A stretch of 64,000 nucleotides of DNA from WLMZ01 sp031410915 (GTDB lineage: Bacteria; Actinomycetota; Acidimicrobiia; Acidimicrobiales; Ilumatobacteraceae), in the NCBI GenBank assembly GCA_031410915.1, contig JANNZY010000044.1, positions 1 to 64,000 on the forward strand, given 5' to 3'. The notes under the pieces were generated by a model that saw nothing but the letters and a program-made list of their open reading frames with translations, had not been told where the DNA came from and searched no databases. Positions 60,201-64,000 of the stretch are shown here, piece by piece. Numbering within the stretch: position 1 is the stretch's first letter; every line of letters begins with the position of its first letter. A program made the position numbers and the translations under genes.

Positions 60201-60593
60201 CTGCTGCAGCCGCGATCGGATGGCGACCCGGTCGCAGCCGCACGGCGCTTTCTCTCTGTTGCCGCGGATCTGCACGTGCGGGCACTGCTCGAGCCGCTGC
60301 CGTTGCTGGAGAAGACGGGCGAGGACCTCCACGAGACAGGCAACGTCGAAGACGACGACTTCGGCCGCGACCTGAACGACGACGCCAGCCGCTTCGTGTG
60401 GGGCGACTTCACGGTCGACGATCTGCTCGCGGTTCCCCTCCGCGAGGACGGCGAGTTGCCCGGTGTCGTCGATGCCGCGCGGCGCGGCGTCGCGTCCGGT
60501 CTGCCCGGTCGCGGTGGTCGGGCGGTCGCATTCGCCGATCACGTGTGGGGCGCGTACGAGGCGTTCGTCGACGAGACCGACGGAGCCGGCTGA
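57285..60593 (+). CDS. recC: Exodeoxyribonuclease V gamma subunit RecC
   Basis: The 1102-residue protein is the Chi-reading subunit of RecBCD. It has the degenerate helicase fold without Walker A. The start is typical of RecC: PLHIHHGPHLQALTDSLGSIL, with TAGVRDWLLQQLS, the ISAFPGRF-like AFPGRF, and the long middle region with ILCPQLDRVAPLI and GLDEGTLRSAGIDGDD. I chose TTG 57285, which gives M-PLHIHH; longer frames upstream have no RecC-like residues. The stop overlaps recB by TGATG. RecBCD repairs double-strand breaks and degrades foreign DNA. Confidence 0.93.
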   Translation: MPLHIHHGPHLQALTDSLGSILASPPDDPFALEVVSVPTAGVRDWLLQQLSLRLGVVANIEFAFPGRFNAAILGEPLQSSSPWDLDRLTWVVLDVLERGLVDVPGADLRDPYPIARHIADLFDRYATNRPQMLQQWASGLDGDGTIDDLERIATLPAEHAWQPRLWRAVRELIGTPSRAELLDVALAALRSGAAEPALPQRVAMFGTSAVTTAQLQLLDALAAVRDVDLFVVHPSNVSWVASSRRLAGRLQPRGTFDVASGARHPLLRSWARPAFETAVLIGGLDASVESGEHPAVAQPTSVLHHLQAAIVTDAVPARAATTDEHTADRSVQIHACHGITRQLEVLRDSLGHAFVDDHTLRPQDVVILCPQLDRVAPLIESVFRRSTLPLPVRVSDLSLGQGNPIAQALSAVLMTASGRCTGPDLLALCSLAPVRRAFGLDDDDIERIDGWIDDLRITWGLGAGQRGVWVPDHIIDGTWTAALDRLLLGAAMAAPTPRVAAADLVPYDDMDASATATAGRLSELVARLERARLFVSTRHPIEDWVVLLTQLVESFCDVSPADAWQVTEVLQLLDEVADHAVVAGQSNPAPLGIADVRAVLAGVLADERGRLQLRSGAITATAMVPVRNVPYRVVCIVGLDEGTLRSAGIDGDDIVASRPCVGERDERVEGRHLLLDAVLAAGDRLIITCDGNDITTNRELPLPVLVSELVDVVRVTAGHDVVVRHPRQAFDERNFMAGSGGAGPGFDASMLAAATVRRTAAPASGLWPLLDQQIPVAVTIDQLVESCVRPARTYVRQRLDLRLPRRVEDGSTDIPLMAEALDQWKLAMDLIAMARVNATEIDEATWRDALRRSGQLPPGQLAAAAIDDIDDIVDQLFGTVIDLRDRLAAAVTVPVESVVEVPSAPGATMVLLDRVPDVFERQVLLVSHSHLNARSRMRVALSLAALVVAQPQEAWSGLIVMRPRKTGKPVARLLQPRSDGDPVAAARRFLSVAADLHVRALLEPLPLLEKTGEDLHETGNVEDDDFGRDLNDDASRFVWGDFTVDDLLAVPLREDGELPGVVDAARRGVASGLPGRGGRAVAFADHVWGAYEAFVDETDGAG

Positions 60594-63500
60594 TGACCGC
60601 CTCCACCGCGTTCGATCTCACCGGTCCGCTCCCCTCCGGCCGGCTCGCCCTAGAAGCCAGCGCGGGCACGGGCAAGACCTTCTCGCTGAGCAGCCTCGTC
60701 GTGCGCTACGTCGCCGAATCGGGCACAACGGTCGATCAGTTCCTTGTCGTCACCTTCACCCGCGCCGCAGCCAACGAACTGCGCGATCGCACCCGTGCCG
60801 CGCTGCAAGGCGCGCAGCATGCGCTGTCGGGCGGCGCGCCCGCCGCCAACCAGACATGGATGCAGGTGTTGCTCGAGCCCGCGTCGGAGATCCCCGTCCG
60901 GTTGGCCCGGGTCGAGCAGGCGCTGGCCCGCTTCGACGACCTGACGATCACCACCATCCACGGCTTCTGTCATCTGACCCTGACGCAGCTCGGGCTGCGC
61001 GGCGGGGCCGATCCGCAGGCGACGCTCGTCGAGAACATGAGCTCCATCGTCGGTGAGGTGTGTCGCGATCTCGTCGTCACCGAGCTCGCCGATGATCCCG
61101 GCGTGCTCAACACCACCCGTGGCGAGAAGAAGATCATCTCGCCGCGCCAGGCCGAGACCGAACTGGTGTCGATCGCGTCGACGATGCTCAACAACCCGGG
61201 CGCAGCGGTCGAGCCATCCTCGTCGACCGCCGACGACCGCGCCCGGCGCTGGCTGCGTCTGGCCGCCACCGCGGGACGCGAGATCGCACGTCGCCAACGG
61301 TCGCGCGGCGAGATCGGCTACGACTCGCTGGTCACCGGCCTGCACGCCGCGCTCGCCGACGAACGGCTCGGCACTGCGGTTGCACAGCAGCTCGGCCAGC
61401 GCCACACCGTCGTCCTCGTCGACGAGTTTCAGGACACCGACGACCGGCAATGGCAAGTCTTCGATCGCGCCTTCTCGCAGGGCACGCTGATCACGGTCGG
61501 CGATCCGAAGCAGGCCATTTACCGGTTTCGCGGGGCCGACGTGCACGCCTACCTACGCTCCGTGCAGGACGTTCCGTTGCAGCGATTGTCGACCAACTTC
61601 CGCTCCGATGCGCGCGTCCTCGAGGGCATCGCCGAAGTGTTCAAGGGTGCCACGCTCGGTCACGAAGCCATCGCGTTCAGCCCGGTCGAGGCGCGGCCGG
61701 ACGCGCCGGCCACGTCGCTGCGGCGCGATGGTCACCCGCTGGCAGGTGCCGCCGTGCAGCTCCGGGTCGTCCAGCCGCACGAGTCGTTGCGCACCCGCGG
61801 CGGTCGAGAGCTCGGCATGCCACACGTGCGCACGCTCGTACTGGCCGATCTCGTCGCGCAGACCATCGACCTGCTCGACCACGTCGAGATCGACGAGCTC
61901 GGCGGGCCCCGTCGTGTCCGCCCGGGAGACATCGCCGTCCTCGTACCGTCGCACGCCGACGCCGAGAACGTCGCCGAGGCGATGCGCCGGGCGGGTATCC
62001 CGTCGGTGCGCACACGAACGGGCTCGGTGCTCGCCACCGCCGCGGCTGAGCAGTGGCGACTCCTGCTCGCCGCGCTCGCGCAACCCCACCAGGCTCCCGT
62101 CGTGCGCGCCGCCGCGCTCGGCTGGTTCCTGCAGACCCCGGTTGCCGATCTCGCCCCCGGCAATCCCGGTGCCGATGCCACGCTCGCGGTGCTGCAGGAG
62201 CGTGCCGCGACGATGGCCGACCGGGTCCGCACCGCCGGCGTGGCCGCGTTCTACGACGAGCAGAAGCAGGAGACCACGCTGTTGCGCGCGGTGCTCGCCC
62301 GCCAGGGCGGCGACCGCGAGCTGACCGACCTCGACCACATCGCCGAGCTGTTGGCCGACGAGCTGCACGGCACCGCCAGCGATCCGGGCCAGGTCCTGCG
62401 CGTGCTCGACGAGTTGATCCGCACGGCCGACGAGCGCGGCGAGTCCGCGATGCGACGTATCGACTCGGACGCGCACGCGGTCACCATCACCACGATCCAT
62501 GCTGCGAAGGGTCTCGAGTACCCGATCGTGCTGCTCCCGTTCAGCTTCAAGGCACCGCCGTTCGTGCGCACGCCGTACTCCTACGTCGGCGCCGGCGGCG
62601 AACGCACACTCGACGTCGCGTCGTCGGTGCAATGGGACGGCGGTCTCGCAGCCGACGACGACGCGACGAGCCGCTCGCTGCAGGAGACGCGCAAGCAGTC
62701 GGCCACGGAAGAACGCGACGGCGACGAACTCCGATTGCTGTACGTCGCGCTCACTCGCGCCAAGCACCGCGCCGTCGTGTGGTGGGCGTCGTCGCAGTAC
62801 GCGGCCACCTCCGCGCTCGGTCGGGTCCTGCTCGACCGCCTCGGTGATGCCGTCCTGAACACGCCGACGCGACGCGAGCTGAAGCCACGGGGCGGCATCA
62901 AGATCGACAAGCCCGGCTTCTTTACCGACTCGCCGGACACGGCGTTGGACAAGATCACCTGGCTGGCGTCGTCGTCAAACGGCACCGTCGATCTCGCCAT
63001 GGTCAGCCACGACAGCCAGCCCGTGCAGTGGGACGGCCGCGCCCAGGCCATCCCTCCCACCTTGGCGCTCGCCGATCGGCGCGGCCGCCAAGTCGTCGCC
63101 GACGGCTCGTGGCAACGGTGGTCGTTCAGCCGCATCGGCAGCACGCTCGAATCGATCGCGCTCGGCGCCGGACGACCACTCGCCACCCATGGCGAAGATC
63201 GCGCCGCCGAACGCGGCGGCAACGACGAACCCGCCGATCCAGCAGAAGAGATCGTGGTGCGTGACGAGACGGTCGAGACCGCGCCGCAGCTGCAACTCGC
63301 AGTCGGACCCATCGCCCACCTCGCCCCGATCCCGGGCGGCACCCGCTTCGGCACGTTCGTGCACGGCGTGCTCGAACACGTCGACTTCTCGTCCCCGTCG
63401 ATCGAGGCAGATCTCGCGTCGCTCGTCGTCGAACACGCACATCGCGACGGCCTCGACGTCCCCACCGGCGACGTCACCGCCGGGCTGCTGGCCGCGATCG

Positions 63501-64000
63501 AGACGCCCATGGGCCCGCTGTTCGGCGGCCGATCGCTGCGCACCATCCCGGCGCGCGATCGCCTGGCCGAGCTGACGTTCGACTTCCCGATCGCATCTCG
63601 GTTCACCGCCGGCTCGATCGGCGACGCGCTGCTTGCGACGCTGCACCCGTCGGACCGCCTCCGCCCGTTCGCGCTCCAACTCGCCGGCGATCTGCGCACC
63701 ATCGACATGTCGGGGTGGATGCACGGTTCGATCGACGCGGTGTTCCGTCTCCACGACGACCCCGACCCGACCGACCCCGACCCGACCGACCCCGACCCCG
63801 ACGACGACCCAGACGACACGGGTGAGATCGACGAGCATCCATTCCGCTACGTCATCGTCGACTACAAGACCAACCGGGTGCACGAACTCGGCACCGCCGA
63901 TCCGGTCGCGGCCTACCACCCCGTGCGTCTCGTCCCGGCGATGGAGCACTCGCGCTACCCCTTGCAGGCGCTCATCTACTCCGTCGCGCTGCACCGCTAC
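60593..64000 (+). CDS. recB: Exodeoxyribonuclease V beta subunit RecB (3' end outside window)
   Basis: The visible 1136 codons hold the SF1 helicase of RecB: LALEASAGTGKTF (motif I, residues 22-29), FLVVTFTRAAANELR (Ia), VLVDEFQDTDDRQW (II), TVGDPKQAIYRFRGAD (III), STNFRSD (IV), TITTIHAAKGLEYPIV (V) and LLYVALTRAKH (VI). The C-terminal nuclease starts with GWMHGSIDAVFRL and YVIVDYKTNRV; the next Gln-Ala-Tyr helix reaches the window edge. A Asp/Pro-rich loop sits between them. ATG 60593 overlaps the recC stop by one base. recD should follow outside the window. Confidence 0.95.
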   Translation, partial: MTASTAFDLTGPLPSGRLALEASAGTGKTFSLSSLVVRYVAESGTTVDQFLVVTFTRAAANELRDRTRAALQGAQHALSGGAPAANQTWMQVLLEPASEIPVRLARVEQALARFDDLTITTIHGFCHLTLTQLGLRGGADPQATLVENMSSIVGEVCRDLVVTELADDPGVLNTTRGEKKIISPRQAETELVSIASTMLNNPGAAVEPSSSTADDRARRWLRLAATAGREIARRQRSRGEIGYDSLVTGLHAALADERLGTAVAQQLGQRHTVVLVDEFQDTDDRQWQVFDRAFSQGTLITVGDPKQAIYRFRGADVHAYLRSVQDVPLQRLSTNFRSDARVLEGIAEVFKGATLGHEAIAFSPVEARPDAPATSLRRDGHPLAGAAVQLRVVQPHESLRTRGGRELGMPHVRTLVLADLVAQTIDLLDHVEIDELGGPRRVRPGDIAVLVPSHADAENVAEAMRRAGIPSVRTRTGSVLATAAAEQWRLLLAALAQPHQAPVVRAAALGWFLQTPVADLAPGNPGADATLAVLQERAATMADRVRTAGVAAFYDEQKQETTLLRAVLARQGGDRELTDLDHIAELLADELHGTASDPGQVLRVLDELIRTADERGESAMRRIDSDAHAVTITTIHAAKGLEYPIVLLPFSFKAPPFVRTPYSYVGAGGERTLDVASSVQWDGGLAADDDATSRSLQETRKQSATEERDGDELRLLYVALTRAKHRAVVWWASSQYAATSALGRVLLDRLGDAVLNTPTRRELKPRGGIKIDKPGFFTDSPDTALDKITWLASSSNGTVDLAMVSHDSQPVQWDGRAQAIPPTLALADRRGRQVVADGSWQRWSFSRIGSTLESIALGAGRPLATHGEDRAAERGGNDEPADPAEEIVVRDETVETAPQLQLAVGPIAHLAPIPGGTRFGTFVHGVLEHVDFSSPSIEADLASLVVEHAHRDGLDVPTGDVTAGLLAAIETPMGPLFGGRSLRTIPARDRLAELTFDFPIASRFTAGSIGDALLATLHPSDRLRPFALQLAGDLRTIDMSGWMHGSIDAVFRLHDDPDPTDPDPTDPDPDDDPDDTGEIDEHPFRYVIVDYKTNRVHELGTADPVAAYHPVRLVPAMEHSRYPLQALIYSVALHRY
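63754..63830. repeat. GACCCCGACCC-type tandem repeat in recB coding an Asp/Pro/Thr loop
   Basis: A run of short CCGACCCCGACC units in frame codes for DPDPTDPDPTDPDP-type sequence between the first nuclease Asp and the DYK motif. Copy number could vary between strains without harming the fold, as it lies in a loop. Confidence 0.6.

Noticed and set aside
1..64000. tRNA, rRNA, prophage, integrase, transposase or secondary-metabolite cluster
   Set aside because: I looked for cloverleaf-type intergenic segments and for the relevant protein motifs and found none. Nearly all space is filled by the listed genes.

Overview
The window is about 64 kb of very GC-rich, gene-dense chromosome from an actinobacterium. 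The best fit is a deep-branching, Ilumatobacter-like member of the Acidimicrobiia, but this is an inference from gene content and style; there is no rRNA here to test it. Supporting signs are a mycothiol-dependent nitroreductase-type DsbA protein, a GNAT plus acyl-CoA-synthetase-like Pat protein, an ANTAR regulator, DUF1206, RecB/RecC, and many GTG starts. A 'TAnnnT, 6-7 bases, start codon' arrangement recurs in front of lead genes and suggests widespread leaderless mRNAs. I saw no tRNA, rRNA, CRISPR-Cas, prophage or recognisable insertion sequence.

Layout. 1-8.3 kb: a membrane protein, then a signalling block (GAF-ANTAR, STAS, PAS-GAF-GGDEF), an HD phosphohydrolase, an Ldh-type dehydrogenase, DUF1206 and a phytoene-desaturase-like oxidoreductase. 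8.3-15.8 kb: a GNAT/ACS-like fusion, an IclR regulator, LapA, an OafA-type acyltransferase with an SGNH-like domain, the mycothiol-linked reductase and an AlkB-like dioxygenase. 15.8-20.3 kb: a minus-strand operon of one FAD/NAD protein and two flavin monooxygenases, with a palindromic operator over its -35 element. 20.3-25.2 kb: VOC protein, fumarase C, dienelactone hydrolase, and a divergent HxlR regulator/MFS exporter pair. 25.2-31.3 kb: an envelope-lipid and stress block with three PAP2 phosphatases, a diacylglycerol-kinase-like protein, a YihY/BrkB protein and a PAS-GAF-PP2C phosphatase. 31.3-35.3 kb: an FtsX-type ABC exporter whose permease is split by an apparent frameshift, followed by two ATPases. 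35.3-39.9 kb: a DUF559 protein bracketed by 107-bp direct repeats, then a UvrD-like helicase with HRDC. 40-47.8 kb: an oligosaccharide locus (ROK repressor, two permeases, binding protein, GH15, GH31) with no ATPase of its own. 47.8-57.2 kb: a lipoprotein, a sarcosine-oxidase-like flavoenzyme, a Rieske oxygenase, a CocE-type hydrolase, an islet with a DUF4143 ATPase flanked by two gene remnants, a gamma-butyrobetaine/trimethyllysine dioxygenase and an aldehyde dehydrogenase. 57.3-64 kb: recC and the start of recB, which runs off the window.

The strongest undescribed signal is a dispersed intergenic repeat. Units beginning ACGCGT(GGGC) with a GTGAC block 15 bases later recur at an exact 40-bp period at three places (14311, 35331, 36624 onward). 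Two of these arrays flank the DUF559 gene and share 107 bp at 104/107 identity. A second signal is four 22-bp tandem units directly upstream of the DUF4143 ATPase gene. Function for both is unknown; neither is CRISPR on what can be seen here.

Genes in this window are commonly coupled by ATGA, GTGA or TGATG overlaps. These overlaps were used to choose starts and operons.
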